Source: Streptomyces sp. WZ.A104
GTDB taxonomy: Bacteria > Actinomycetota > Actinomycetes > Streptomycetales > Streptomycetaceae
NCBI RefSeq assembly: GCF_002382885.1
Contig: NZ_NWVL01000077.1
Coordinates: forward strand, 1 to 34,395
Direction: 5' to 3'
DNA: 34,395 nt
Shown here: positions 1-7,910 of the stretch, piece after piece
How positions within the stretch are numbered: the first letter of the stretch is position 1
Layout of the letters: the number at the start of each line of letters is the position of its first letter
Notes under the pieces: generated by a model
What the model was told of the DNA's origin: nothing
What the model saw: the letters and a program-made list of their open reading frames with translations, nothing else
The model's database searches: none
Program-made: the position numbers and the translations under genes

Positions 1-881
1 TCCGGAGCGACCGGCCGCGCAGGCTCCGGCACCGGTGCGGCCGCCGTACGCGCGGGCACGGCCGCGTCCGCCAGCCGGGCCCGCAGCGCACCCGCCCCGC
101 GCCGCGCGTCCCGTACCGACAGGGGCAGCGGGTCCCAGCCCGCCAGCAGCCCCAGTTCGGCCACCGGCGGCCGGACCGGCGACACCCTCATGATCTCGGC
201 GGGCGGCCCCGTGACGGGGGCGACGCCCGGCGCGGGCAGCAGGATGACCTGGTCCGCGTACTGCACCACCCGCTCCAGCCGGTGCTCGGCCATCAGCACG
301 GTCGTGCCCAGGTCGTGGACCAGCCGCTGGAGCACCGCGAGGACCTCCTCGGCCGCCCCCGGGTCCAGCGCCGAGGTCGGCTCGTCGAGCACCAGCACCT
401 TCGGGTGCGGAGTGAGCACCGAGCCGATCGCCACGCGCTGCTGCTGGCCACCCGACAGGGTCGCGATCGGCCGGTCGCGCAGCTCGGCCAGGCCCAGCAG
501 GTCGAGCGTCTCCTCGACCCGGCGGCGCATCACGTCGGGGGCCAGACCCAGCGACTCCATGCCGTACGCGAGCTCGTCCTCGACGGTGTCCGTGACGAAG
601 TGCGCGAGCGGGTCCTGCCCCACCGTGCCGACCAGATCGGCCAGTTCACGCGGCTTGTGCGTACGGGTGTCGCGCCCGCCCACCATGACCCGGCCCGACA
701 GCAGCCCGCCCGTGAAGTGCGGGACGAGCCCCGAGACCGTCCCCAGCAAAGTCGACTTGCCGACCCCCGAAGGGCCGACGAGCAGCACGAGTTCGCCCTC
801 GGGGACCGTGAGGTCGACGCCGGACAGCGTGGGCCGCTCCGTGCCCTCGTACCGCACGGAGACCCGCTCGAACCTGATCAC
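1..881 (-). CDS. ECF transporter ATP-binding protein (EcfA), 3' end outside window
   Basis: This is the energising ATPase of an energy-coupling-factor vitamin/metal uptake system, on the cytoplasmic face. The reverse strand reads from GTG at 881 and stays open to base 1 (about 293 codons visible). Seen directly: Walker A GPSGVGKST at residues 36-44, ABC signature LSGGQQQR, Walker B VLVLDEPTS, and the switch histidine in AEHR. The GTG overlaps the EcfT stop by four bases, so the two are translationally coupled. After about residue 255 the protein continues into an Ala/Pro-rich stretch towards the edge, so it may be a fused double ATPase; that cannot be decided here. The substrate-binding S component is not in the window and may lie to the left. 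Substrate is inferred from the leader of this operon to be cobalamin or a related compound. Confidence 0.93.
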   Translation of the reverse strand, partial: MIRFERVSVRYEGTERPTLSGVDLTVPEGELVLLVGPSGVGKSTLLGTVSGLVPHFTGGLLSGRVMVGGRDTRTHKPRELADLVGTVGQDPLAHFVTDTVEDELAYGMESLGLAPDVMRRRVEETLDLLGLAELRDRPIATLSGGQQQRVAIGSVLTPHPKVLVLDEPTSALDPGAAEEVLAVLQRLVHDLGTTVLMAEHRLERVVQYADQVILLPAPGVAPVTGPPAEIMRVSPVRPPVAELGLLAGWDPLPLSVRDARRGAGALRARLADAAVPARTAAAPVPEPARPVAP

Positions 882-2053
882 GCCAGCTCCTTGCTGCGAT
901 GTGCCTGTTTCCCTGCCCCGGGGGATGACGACGACGGCGGTACGGGCGCGACCAGCGCGGGCAGCAGCCCGATCAGCGCGGCCGCCGCGGGCCACAGCGG
1001 CAGCACCGGCGCGGTCAGTGGTACGACACCGGGGCGCAGCGCGTCCGGATCGGCCGCGCCCGCCCAGATCATCACCGCCGCGACCGCCGCACCCGAGCAC
1101 GCCACCAGCCAGGCCCGTACCCCCCACCGGTCCGGCCGGTAGCGGGTCCGCACCGAGCGACGGCCGCCGAGCCGCAGCCCCGCAAGCGCCGTGACCAGAC
1201 CGGCCAGCAGCAGCGGCAGCCCGTACACCGCCCCCTGAGCGGCCAGCAGCCCGTACGTTCCCGCGCACACCCCGAGCAGCCCGCCCAGCGTGAGGACGTT
1301 CGTGGTGTGCCGGACGGCCGCCGGGACCTGGGCGGTGCGCCCGTAGCCGCGCGCGTCCATCGACGCGGCCAGCGCCACGGACCGCTCCAGCGCCCCCTCC
1401 AGCACCGGCAGCCCGATCTGCGCCACCGCCCGCACCCCACCGGTCGGACGGCCCCGCAGCCGCCGCGCGGTGCGCAGCCGGACCACGTCGGCCACCATGT
1501 TCGGCGCGAACGTCATCGCCACCACGACGGCGACCCCCACCTCGTACAGCGCACCGGGCAGCGACTTCAGCAGCCGGGCCGGGTTGGCCAGCGCGTTCGC
1601 CGCGCCGACACAGATCAGCAGCGTGGCCAGCTTCATCCCGTCGTACAGGGCGAACACCAGCTGTTCCGCCGTGACCCGGCCGCCGATCCGCACCCCCTGC
1701 GCCCAGTCGGGCAACGGAAGTTCGGGGAGAACGAACACCGTGTGCGAACCGGGGATCGGCGACCCGAGGAAGACGGAGAACACCACGCGCAGCGCTACGA
1801 CGAACAGCCCGAGCTTGACGAACGCCCCGTAGGAACGGGCCCACGGGGCGTCCGTCCGCCGGGCCGCGACCACGTACCCCGCCACGCCCACCAGAAGCCC
1901 GAGCAACAGCGGGTTCGTCGTCCGGGACGCGGCGGTGGCGAGCCCCAGGGCCCAGAGCCACCACGCCCCGGCGGGCAGCGCGTTGCCGCGGTCGGCCTGC
2001 GGCGCGCGCAGAGCGCGGCGGAGCAGCCGGGCGGGGGCCGGGGCGGCGGTCAC
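878..2053 (-). CDS. ECF transporter transmembrane protein EcfT (CbiQ-like)
   Basis: A 391-residue membrane subunit that couples ATP hydrolysis to movement of the S component. There are several hydrophobic helices (for example around residues 25-62, 78-95, 160-185, and four more in the C-terminal third). The two Ala-Arg-Gly-type coupling segments expected in EcfT are visible as RRLRGR near residue 198 and ASMDARGYG near residue 230; these contact the ATPases in known ECF transporters. It is longer than a typical EcfT (about 265 residues) because of extra C-terminal membrane segments. The GTG start overlaps the upstream gene's TGA by four bases and its own TGA overlaps the ATPase GTG, so all genes of the operon are chained. 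Confidence 0.92.
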   Translation of the reverse strand: MTAAPAPARLLRRALRAPQADRGNALPAGAWWLWALGLATAASRTTNPLLLGLLVGVAGYVVAARRTDAPWARSYGAFVKLGLFVVALRVVFSVFLGSPIPGSHTVFVLPELPLPDWAQGVRIGGRVTAEQLVFALYDGMKLATLLICVGAANALANPARLLKSLPGALYEVGVAVVVAMTFAPNMVADVVRLRTARRLRGRPTGGVRAVAQIGLPVLEGALERSVALAASMDARGYGRTAQVPAAVRHTTNVLTLGGLLGVCAGTYGLLAAQGAVYGLPLLLAGLVTALAGLRLGGRRSVRTRYRPDRWGVRAWLVACSGAAVAAVMIWAGAADPDALRPGVVPLTAPVLPLWPAAAALIGLLPALVAPVPPSSSSPGAGKQAHRSKELA

Positions 2054-2778
2054 CGGCGGCGGCGGGCCTGGATGACGGCGGCGATGCCGAGCAGCAGGAC
2101 GGCGCCGATGCCGACGAGGAGCCCGACGGAGGGACCTCCGCCACCCCCGTCACCTCCCTCGTCAGCGCCTTCCGCCTCTTCGGCCGTCCTGGAGGGTCCG
2201 GACGACTTCCCGCTCCCGTCCCCCGACACCTGCTCGCCGCAGCCCGACTTGGGGTAGCCGGAGATCGCGCAGAGCATGGCGCTGCTGTCGTACCGCAGCG
2301 GCTTCGCCACCGCGGCGAGCGCGTCCGCGCTGCTGGCGTCCGGCGCGACCTGCGCGCACGCCGTGCGCAACGCGGGCGGCTTCTCGCCGTCCGGGGCGTC
2401 GGCAGCGGTGCCCGGGTCGATCACCAGGGCGATCCGCTTGGAGCCGTCCTCCGCCGGGGTGTCCGCGCAGATCGCCCCGAAGTCGGGGGCGCGGCGCGGC
2501 TGGTCCGCGTCGCCGGAGTCCTCGCTCACGGCGAACCGGAAGCCCTGGACCGTACCGTCGTCCGGGCGCAGGACGGCCGGGCCCTGGGTGGCGTACTCCC
2601 AGTTCTTGCCGTTGCCCTCCCAGAAGGACCAGTAGCGGTACCCGGCGGCCTCGGCGCTGCCCGCCCCCAGCAGGACGGCGGAGGCGGCGACCAGCGCGGT
2701 CAGCAGAGCGACGACGGGGGCCCGCAGTGCGACGACGGGGGCCCGCAGATGTGCCAGGGCCGGTGTGCGCCTCGTCAC
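2050..2778 (-). CDS. Exported, C-terminally anchored protein of the ECF operon (SCO2322-like)
   Basis: A 242-residue protein starting at GTG 2778, which overlaps the upstream TGA by four bases. It has an N-terminal signal peptide cleaved probably after AEA (about residue 45), a globular outer domain beginning GYRYWSFWEGNGKNW, four cysteines in the mature part (two possible disulfides), a Gly/Glu-rich linker, one C-terminal membrane helix and an RRRR stop-transfer end. No LPXTG motif is present. From memory it resembles Streptomyces proteins annotated 'SCO2322 family'; no database check was possible. The motif order Y-W-x-F, W-x-Y, DG-x-V-x-G-x-R-F recalls DUF4430, the fold of the transcobalamin beta-domain, but the similarity is only suggestive. 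Position inside the ECF operon implies a role in capturing the ligand outside the cell. Confidence 0.85.
   Translation of the reverse strand: MTRRTPALAHLRAPVVALRAPVVALLTALVAASAVLLGAGSAEAAGYRYWSFWEGNGKNWEYATQGPAVLRPDDGTVQGFRFAVSEDSGDADQPRRAPDFGAICADTPAEDGSKRIALVIDPGTAADAPDGEKPPALRTACAQVAPDASSADALAAVAKPLRYDSSAMLCAISGYPKSGCGEQVSGDGSGKSSGPSRTAEEAEGADEGGDGGGGGPSVGLLVGIGAVLLLGIAAVIQARRRR
2708..2749. repeat. 21-bp exact-phase tandem duplication inside a signal peptide
   Basis: Two adjacent 21-bp units (2708-2728 and 2729-2749) differ only at their last base. On the minus strand they encode the heptad RAPVVAL twice within the signal peptide of the 2050-2778 gene, so the duplication lengthens the hydrophobic region without breaking the frame. 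Confidence 0.85.
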
Positions 2779-4025
2779 GGCTGCTGCTTCTTCCGGCGCA
2801 TGCTGAGCAGGAAGCCGATGCCCGTGCCGACGAGCAGTCCGATGCCGATCAGCCACCACAGCCCGAGCCCGCTGTCGTCGCTGCTGGTGCCGCTGGTGGG
2901 CTGGGTACCGGTCCGCGTCGGTGCGGGCGTGGCGGTGGCGGCCGGGGCGGGGCCGGTCGCGTTGAGCTGCTTGACGAGGTCGACGCCGCCGAAGCTGCGG
3001 GCGTCCGCGCCGGTCGCGTGCGCGGCGAAGATCAACTGGGCTGTGGCGGCCGGACCGCCCTGCTGCGCCCAGGTCTTGGAGTTCTTGGCCAGCCAGCTGA
3101 CGGAGGCCTCGGCCTTGTCCTTGTGCCCGGAGGCGGAGAGCGCGACGACGGCGTCGGCGGTGTTGCCGAAGTCGGGCTGCGGCGCGCTGTCCTCGGCGCC
3201 CGGCATCGGGGGCTGCTCCAGATACGGCGACTTCTCCAGGGTGTCCGCGAGGAAGGAAGCGCCGTTCTGCGCGCTCTGCTCCGGGCTGAGGTCGTCGCCC
3301 TTCGTGCAGACGGGGTCCTTCACCGCGTTGGCGTTCCCGATGGCCATGCCCCGGCCCAGCAGACCGAGCACGGCGGCCGCCGAGGAGTCCAGGTTGGCGA
3401 CGAGCTCGCCCTTCTTGCCCGGCTGGTAGGCGAACGCGCCGCCGTCCTTCTCCCCGCACGGGATGGCGAGGGCCTGGAGCGCGGTGTACGGGGTGCTGCC
3501 GTCGGCGGTGGTGAGCTCGTTGATCGGCACGCCGGCCCGGGCGAGGGCGCCGATCACGACACCGGTGGAGTTCGCGTCGCTCGGGCTGCCGGGGTTGTAG
3601 CCCCAGCCGCCGTCCTCGTTCTGGACGGACTTCAGCCAGTCGGCGCCGTTGTTCGCGGCGTCGCGGTGCTGGTTGAGCTCGACGAGGGCCTGGACGGCGG
3701 CGGCGGTGGCGTTGGTGTCCATCACCGTCGAGGCGTCGCAGGGCTCGGAGGCGTCCCGGTACGAGGTGAACGCCCCGCTGTCGCACTGCTGCCCCACCAG
3801 CCAGTCCACCGCCCGCGTCGACGGCGTGACGTACTCGATCTTCTGCGCGAGGAAGGCCAGCGACTGCCGCCAGACCCCGTCGTACGTCGGGTCGGTGGTG
3901 CCGTAGAGCCCCGGCGGCAGCTCGGCCGACGGGGAGGGGCTCGGTGCGGCGACCGCTACGGGCGCGGCCGCGCCCAGGAGCACGGCGGTGGTCGCGAGCG
4001 CGGCTGCGCTGCGGCGTACGGTCAT
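2775..4025 (-). CDS. Surface alpha/alpha-barrel protein (prenyltransferase/squalene-oxidase repeat), first gene of ECF operon
   Basis: 416 residues from ATG 4025, chosen because a signal peptide (MTVRRSAAALATTAVLLGA) starts there and an AGGAGAGG ribosome site lies at 4037-4044. The mature protein has about five helical-hairpin repeats of the terpene-cyclase/prenyltransferase type, seen as NEDGGWGYNPG, EKDGGAFAYQPG and QCDSGAFTSYRD followed by N/D-x-T/S-x-x-A-V-x-A-L helices. A Pro/Thr-rich linker and a C-terminal membrane helix with RRKK anchor follow. No DxDD cyclase motif is visible and the protein is exported, so an enzymatic terpenoid role is unlikely. Known fact: the B12-binding alpha-domain of transcobalamin/intrinsic factor is an alpha6-alpha6 barrel. 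Placement behind a putative cobalamin riboswitch and ahead of EcfT supports ligand capture (inference). Confidence 0.88.
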   Translation of the reverse strand: MTVRRSAAALATTAVLLGAAAPVAVAAPSPSPSAELPPGLYGTTDPTYDGVWRQSLAFLAQKIEYVTPSTRAVDWLVGQQCDSGAFTSYRDASEPCDASTVMDTNATAAAVQALVELNQHRDAANNGADWLKSVQNEDGGWGYNPGSPSDANSTGVVIGALARAGVPINELTTADGSTPYTALQALAIPCGEKDGGAFAYQPGKKGELVANLDSSAAAVLGLLGRGMAIGNANAVKDPVCTKGDDLSPEQSAQNGASFLADTLEKSPYLEQPPMPGAEDSAPQPDFGNTADAVVALSASGHKDKAEASVSWLAKNSKTWAQQGGPAATAQLIFAAHATGADARSFGGVDLVKQLNATGPAPAATATPAPTRTGTQPTSGTSSDDSGLGLWWLIGIGLLVGTGIGFLLSMRRKKQQP

Positions 4026-4104
4026 GGCGGGCTGGGCCTCTCCTGCGAGGGCCGGAGTCCCCGGGCGCACGAGGGCACCGGGCTCCGGCCCCGTATGCCT
4101 CGAC

Positions 4105-4285
4105 GGTGCCGGCCACCGGGGTTCCGGTGGCCCGAGGGCCGGTCGTCGAAGTGCCGACCTGCCCGAGCCGCTCACGCTCCGCGGACAGGGCGGTCCGGCT
4201 GCCGTCGGGCGGACGGTTCACGGCTGGGGTCCAGCGCCGGATTCGCACCGGCCCACCCCTGTACGGGCATGATGACGACCCGCTC
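4105..4285 (-). promoter_or_regulatory. Cobalamin riboswitch (probable) in the ECF operon leader
   Basis: On the minus strand the leader carries GCCGGTGCGAATCCGGCGC (complement of 4234-4252), flanked by GGGGT and GACCCC, then CCAGCCGTGAACC (4215-4227). This order is the conserved core of B12 riboswitches (stem with GGTGCGAATCC, then CTG, CCC, and a CxGTGA element). I could not place the downstream B12 box with confidence. A 9-bp hairpin (4111-4132) and a second 9-bp stem (4049-4057 with 4083-4091) lie between the core and the ribosome site at 4037-4044; the latter ends five bases from that site and could act as the expression platform. A TAGAGT -10-like hexamer sits at 4286-4291, which would start the transcript near 4279. 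Boundaries are approximate. Confidence 0.75.
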
Positions 4286-4376
4286 ACTCTACCGGTCCGT
4301 ACCACGTGGACCTGGGGGTGGCGGACCGTGTACGGCATCGGGAACCCACGGACGTACGAGACCGGGGCACCGGCCC

Positions 4377-4467
4377 CGGCGGGCTCACGGCGGGTTCACG
4401 GCGGGCTCGCCCGGCGATGTACGGCGCGCTCACCCGGCGATCCGCGGCGGGCTCACGCGGCGATGTA
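4377..4467. repeat. GC-rich tandem array (11-bp and 23-bp units) at the 3' end of the MBL gene
   Basis: Two 11-bp units (4377-4387, 4388-4398; CGGCGGGYTCA) are followed by three 23-bp units (4399-4421, 4422-4444, 4445-4467), each starting CGGCGSGCTC and continuing into CGGCGAT. The third unit contains the stop codon of the MBL-fold gene. The rest of 4292-4376 holds the presumed promoter of the ECF leader and no gene. Confidence 0.8.
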
Positions 4468-5490
4468 CGTCGTCGGGGGCCCGCCCGGTACGGCCTCCGC
4501 GCGCCCGAGCTTCACCAGCCGCCGCAGATGGGACTCGGCCTCCGACACGGCGATCGACCGCGAACCGTGCGGGATCTGCTCCCACGGCCGGTTCCACTCC
4601 ATCCGCTCGGCGAGCTGCCACGGGGTGAGCGGCGTGGCGAGGAGCGCGAGGAGCCCGGTCAGCCGCTCCTCGTGATGGTCGAGCAGCTCCCGCACCCGCC
4701 CGCCCGCGTCGGTGAACGCGTGCTGGTGGGCGGGCAGCACCTCGGCCACCCCGAGCCGCCCGATCCGTTCCAGCGAGGCCAGGTAGTCCCCGAGCGGATC
4801 GGTGACGGCGGTGTCGTCGGGGTCCTCGTACAACCCGATGTGCGGGCTGATCCCCGGCAGCAGGTGATCTCCGGAGAACAACCGCCCGTGCCCCGGCAGA
4901 TTCGCCGGATGCCGCTCCTCCAGATGGAGGCAGACATGGCCCGGGGTGTGGCCGGGGGTCCAGACGGCCCGCAGCCGGCGGCCGGCGAGGCCGATCAGTT
5001 CGCCGGGCGCGATGTCTCGGTCGGGCAGGGCGGCGCGCAGCCCGGGCAGGGTCCGCAGCCGCCCCGCGCCGCGGGCGGCGCGCAGCGGGGCGAGGTGTTC
5101 CTCGGGCGCACCGACGGCGGCGAGCTTGCGGGTGAGGTAGTCGAGCCAGGTGCCGGGCTCGGAGTCCCGGGTGCGCCGGACGATCGCGGTATCGGCCTCG
5201 TGCATCGCGATCCAGGCCCCGGACGCCTCGCGGACCCGCCCGGAGAGGCCGTGGTGGTCGGGGTGGTGGTGGGTGATGACGACGCCGTGGACGTCGGTGA
5301 CGGCGGTGCCGAGGGCGGCGAGCCCGGCCACGAGCGTGTCCCAGGAGGCCGGGTCGTCCCAGCCGGTGTCGATGAGGACGGGCCCCCGGTCGGTGTCGAC
5401 GAGGTGGACCAGGGTGTGGCCGAGGGGATTGTCCGGGATGGGTACCTGGATGCTGTGGACGCCTCCGCCGTGGTCGGTCACCTGAGTCAT
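4453..5490 (-). CDS. MBL-fold metallo-hydrolase
   Basis: A 345-residue cytoplasmic hydrolase of the metallo-beta-lactamase fold. The di-metal signature THHHPDHHG lies at residues 73-81, with further ligands in TPGHTPGH, LFSGDH and PAHQHAF; the C-terminal 70 residues look like the winged-helix tail found in LACTB2-type members. Start ATG 5490 is preceded by GGGGAG. The substrate is not determined by sequence: thioesters and lactones are common in this family. It is divergent from the aldehyde dehydrogenase with a shared operator region, so a role in the same acyl/aldehyde catabolism, for example as an acyl-CoA thioesterase, is plausible but inferred. Confidence 0.9.
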   Translation of the reverse strand: MTQVTDHGGGVHSIQVPIPDNPLGHTLVHLVDTDRGPVLIDTGWDDPASWDTLVAGLAALGTAVTDVHGVVITHHHPDHHGLSGRVREASGAWIAMHEADTAIVRRTRDSEPGTWLDYLTRKLAAVGAPEEHLAPLRAARGAGRLRTLPGLRAALPDRDIAPGELIGLAGRRLRAVWTPGHTPGHVCLHLEERHPANLPGHGRLFSGDHLLPGISPHIGLYEDPDDTAVTDPLGDYLASLERIGRLGVAEVLPAHQHAFTDAGGRVRELLDHHEERLTGLLALLATPLTPWQLAERMEWNRPWEQIPHGSRSIAVSEAESHLRRLVKLGRAEAVPGGPPTTYIAA

Positions 5491-5518
5491 GGGCTCCCCA
5501 TCTCCGCTTCGGCCTCCA

Positions 5519-5540
5519 CTGTAACGAGAACTCGTTCCAG
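5519..5540. promoter_or_regulatory. Operator-like palindrome; imperfect KstR-type site
   Basis: Arms CTGTAACGAG (5519-5528) and CTCGTTCCAG (5531-5540) flank AA and pair at 9 of 10 positions. Within it, 5526-5539 matches the KstR consensus TnnAACnnGTTnnA except for G in place of the first T. It lies 29 bp upstream of the MBL start and 148 bp upstream of the aldehyde dehydrogenase start. The two symmetry centres differ by three bases, so the binder could be a KstR-like protein or another TetR-family regulator. Confidence 0.5.
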
Positions 5541-5625
5541 TGGTAGCCCTGGTCTACCAAATCCTTCGCGTGCGGGGCGGCCCTGTGCGGGCCGGTGCGG
5601 TCCGATCCGTGGACTCCTGGAACAG

Positions 5626-5657
5626 GAACTGGTATCAGTTCTGACGACTGGTCAGTC
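5626..5657. promoter_or_regulatory. Two further short palindromes upstream of the aldehyde dehydrogenase
   Basis: GAACTG (5626-5631), GTAT, CAGTTC (5636-5641) forms a perfect 6-bp inverted repeat; immediately after it GACTG (5646-5650), GT, CAGTC (5653-5657) forms a 5-bp one. They end 30 bp before the ATG, where a repressor or RNA-polymerase contact would be expected. Binder unknown. Confidence 0.4.
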
Positions 5658-5687
5658 AGTGGCGCCGGGCGGCGGGAGGCAGCAGCC

Positions 5688-7148
5688 ATGACCGAGCTTG
5701 TGGAGCACGGACAACTGTTCATCGGCGGGAAGTTCACCGATCCGCTCGGCAGCGAGGTCATCGAGGTGATCTCCCCGCACACCGAACAGGTCATCGGCCG
5801 CGTGCCGCACGCCTCCGAGGCCGACGTCGACCGGGCCGTCGCCGCCGCGCGCCGAGCCTTCGACGAGGGCCCCTGGCCGCGGATGCCGCTGGACGAGCGG
5901 ATCGCGGTGATCACGCGGATCAAGGACGCCTTCGCCGTACGCCACGAGGAGTTCGCGCGGCTGATCAGCGCGCAGAACGGCACCCCGTACAGTGCGAGCG
6001 TCATGGTGCAGGCGCTGGCGGCGATGATGGTCTGGGACTCGGCGATCACGGTGGCGCGCGCCTTCCCCTACGAGGAACGGCGCGACGGCGTCCTCGGCCC
6101 GCTCCTGGTCCGCCGCGAACCGGTCGGTGTGGTCGCCGCGGTCGTACCGTGGAACGTCCCCCAGTTCACGGCCGCCGCGAAACTGGCCCCAGCGCTCCTG
6201 GCAGGCTGCACGGCGGTCCTGAAGGTCTCACCGGAAACCCCCCTGGACGCCTACCTCCTGGCGGAGACAGCGGCGGAGGCGGGCCTGCCGGAGGGCGTCC
6301 TCTCCATCCTCCCGGCGGACCGGGAGGTCAGCGAGTACCTGGTGGGCCACCGGGACGTGGACAAGGTCTCCTTCACCGGCTCGGTCGCCGCGGGCCGCCG
6401 CGTGATGGAGGTCGCCTCCCGCAACCTCAGCCGGGTCACCCTCGAACTGGGCGGCAAGTCGGCCGCGGTGATCCTTCCCGACGCGGATCTGGACGCGGCG
6501 GTCGCGGGCATCGTCCCCTTCGCCTGGATGATCAACGGCCAGGCGTGCGTGGCCCAGACGCGCATCCTTGCCCCGCGCTCCCGTTACGACGAGGTGGCGG
6601 AGGCGTTCGCGGCAGCGGCGGGCGCGCTCCGCGTGGGCGACCCCCTGGACCCCACCACGGAACTCGGCCCCCTGGTGGCCCGCCGCCAGCAACAACGCTC
6701 CCTGGACTACATCCGCCTGGGCCAGGAGGAGGGCGCCAAGATCCTCACGGGCGGCAGCCGCCCCGCCTCCCAGGAACGCGGCTGGTACGTGGAACCCACA
6801 CTCTTCGGCTCGGTCGACAATTCCATGCGCATCGCCCGCGAGGAGATCTTCGGCCCGGTCGTCTGCCTGATCCCGTACGGCGACGAGGCCGAGGCCGTCC
6901 GCATCGCCGACGACTCCCCGTACGGCCTCAGCGGCAGCGTCTGGACGGCCGACACGGAACGCGGCATCGACATCGCCCGCCAGGTCCGCACCGGCACGTA
7001 CAGCGTGAACACCTTCAGCCTCGACATGCTGGGCCCGTTCGGCGGCTACAAGAACTCGGGCCTGGGCCGCGAATTCGGCCCCGAGGGCTACGGCGAGTTC
7101 TTCGAGCACAAGATGATCCACCTCCCCGCCGACTACCGGGAGGCGTGA
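5688..7148 (+). CDS. NAD(P)-dependent aldehyde dehydrogenase
   Basis: 486 residues, normal length for the ALDH superfamily; oxidises an aldehyde to the acid. ATG 5688 is chosen because GGGAGG lies at 5674-5679 and the family N-terminus (GQLFIGGKF) begins there. Seen: cofactor-site PWNVP (Asn156), FTGS near 229-232, general base Glu253 in LELGGKSA, and nucleophile Cys287 in NGQACVAQTR. The C-terminus has the usual GPFGGYKNSGLGRE. It is followed without gap by a ferredoxin gene, and preceded by operator-like palindromes, which suggests a catabolic pathway with an oxygenase partner elsewhere. Exact aldehyde unknown. Confidence 0.95.
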   Translation: MTELVEHGQLFIGGKFTDPLGSEVIEVISPHTEQVIGRVPHASEADVDRAVAAARRAFDEGPWPRMPLDERIAVITRIKDAFAVRHEEFARLISAQNGTPYSASVMVQALAAMMVWDSAITVARAFPYEERRDGVLGPLLVRREPVGVVAAVVPWNVPQFTAAAKLAPALLAGCTAVLKVSPETPLDAYLLAETAAEAGLPEGVLSILPADREVSEYLVGHRDVDKVSFTGSVAAGRRVMEVASRNLSRVTLELGGKSAAVILPDADLDAAVAGIVPFAWMINGQACVAQTRILAPRSRYDEVAEAFAAAAGALRVGDPLDPTTELGPLVARRQQQRSLDYIRLGQEEGAKILTGGSRPASQERGWYVEPTLFGSVDNSMRIAREEIFGPVVCLIPYGDEAEAVRIADDSPYGLSGSVWTADTERGIDIARQVRTGTYSVNTFSLDMLGPFGGYKNSGLGREFGPEGYGEFFEHKMIHLPADYREA

Positions 7149-7382
7149 ATGGGCGACCGCTGGCACGTGGAGGTGGACCGGTCCGTCTGCATCGGCTCCG
7201 GCATGTGCGTCAACCACGCCCCAAACGCCTTCCACCTGGACACCGCCCGCCAGTCCCACCCGACGGACGAGGACCGCGACGCGGCCGAACAGGTCCTGGC
7301 GGCGGCGGAGGGCTGCCCGGTGGAGGCGATCACGCTGACGCTTGCGGGGTCGGGGGAGGTGGTTTTTCCGCCGGAGGAGTGA
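7149..7382 (+). CDS. Ferredoxin, 3Fe-4S type
   Basis: A 77-residue electron carrier starting immediately after the aldehyde dehydrogenase stop (TGA then ATG), so the pair is co-transcribed and probably coupled. Cysteine pattern: Cys in SVCIGSGMC (two Cys six residues apart, the middle one of the usual motif replaced by Gly/Met) and GCPVEAI near the C-terminus. This is the pattern of actinobacterial ferredoxins that feed cytochrome P450 enzymes. No P450 or ferredoxin reductase lies in the window, so its partner is elsewhere. Confidence 0.93.
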   Translation: MGDRWHVEVDRSVCIGSGMCVNHAPNAFHLDTARQSHPTDEDRDAAEQVLAAAEGCPVEAITLTLAGSGEVVFPPEE

Positions 7383-7487
7383 TCTCCGCCTCCGAATTCA
7401 ACGTCGCTCCTGCCGGGTGTTCTGCGGATGCTCGTGATGTGCATGAGCGGACGTAGTTCCCTATTCGGCGGGCGGGCCCGGGAAGTC

Positions 7488-7910
7488 TCATGAGGGCGTT
7501 GTCACTGCGGCCCGTACGTGATCCAACCTCCGCCGGTTGTCCTCCAGCCATGCCGGTGTGACGTCGACCGGTACGCGCACGGAGACCTGCGTCGACGGCG
7601 AGTCGTGCACTGATACTTCCACCGGGTCATCGGGAACCACGTCCACCCACGCGCTGCGGCCACCGGCCGGCCATTCGGCCCCCTGCTCGGACTGGAGAGC
7701 ATCGAGACAGCGCTCCCATTCGTCCAGGTCCTCAAGCGACACCTGGAGGCCGACCCGCCCGCTGACGAAGTCGCTCGTCACGACGATCTCGGCCGGGTAG
7801 TAACGCTTCTCGTCCACCGTCAGAGGCGCACCACAGCTCACTTCAACAGCGACGCTCTGGGTCGTGTCCGCGAACCGGAAGAGCTCGAACGTCTGCGCTG
7901 CGTCAACCAC
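7488..7910 (-). CDS. DUF5959-like hypothetical protein
   Basis: 140 residues from GTG 7910, which has AAGGGG five bases upstream; the frame stays open further upstream but without a better start. The pattern LFRFAD, YYPAEIVVTSDFVSGRVGLQ, LEDLDEWERCLDAL and WLEDNRRRLDHVR matches, from memory, the small Streptomyces family DUF5959. Function unknown. It is acidic, has no signal peptide or membrane helix, and stands alone. Upstream, ACTTG (7926-7930) and CAAGT (7937-7941) form a short inverted repeat. Confidence 0.72.
   Translation of the reverse strand: MVDAAQTFELFRFADTTQSVAVEVSCGAPLTVDEKRYYPAEIVVTSDFVSGRVGLQVSLEDLDEWERCLDALQSEQGAEWPAGGRSAWVDVVPDDPVEVSVHDSPSTQVSVRVPVDVTPAWLEDNRRRLDHVRAAVTTPS

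Noticed and set aside
2775..4025. Terpene cyclase or prenyltransferase enzyme
   Set aside because: The protein is exported and anchored, lacks a DxDD motif and sits in a transporter operon, so the annotation by repeat alone is likely misleading.
4025..4338. Upstream extension of the barrel-protein frame into the leader
   Set aside because: It would remove the signal peptide from the N-terminus and run through the riboswitch core; ATG 4025 has the ribosome site.
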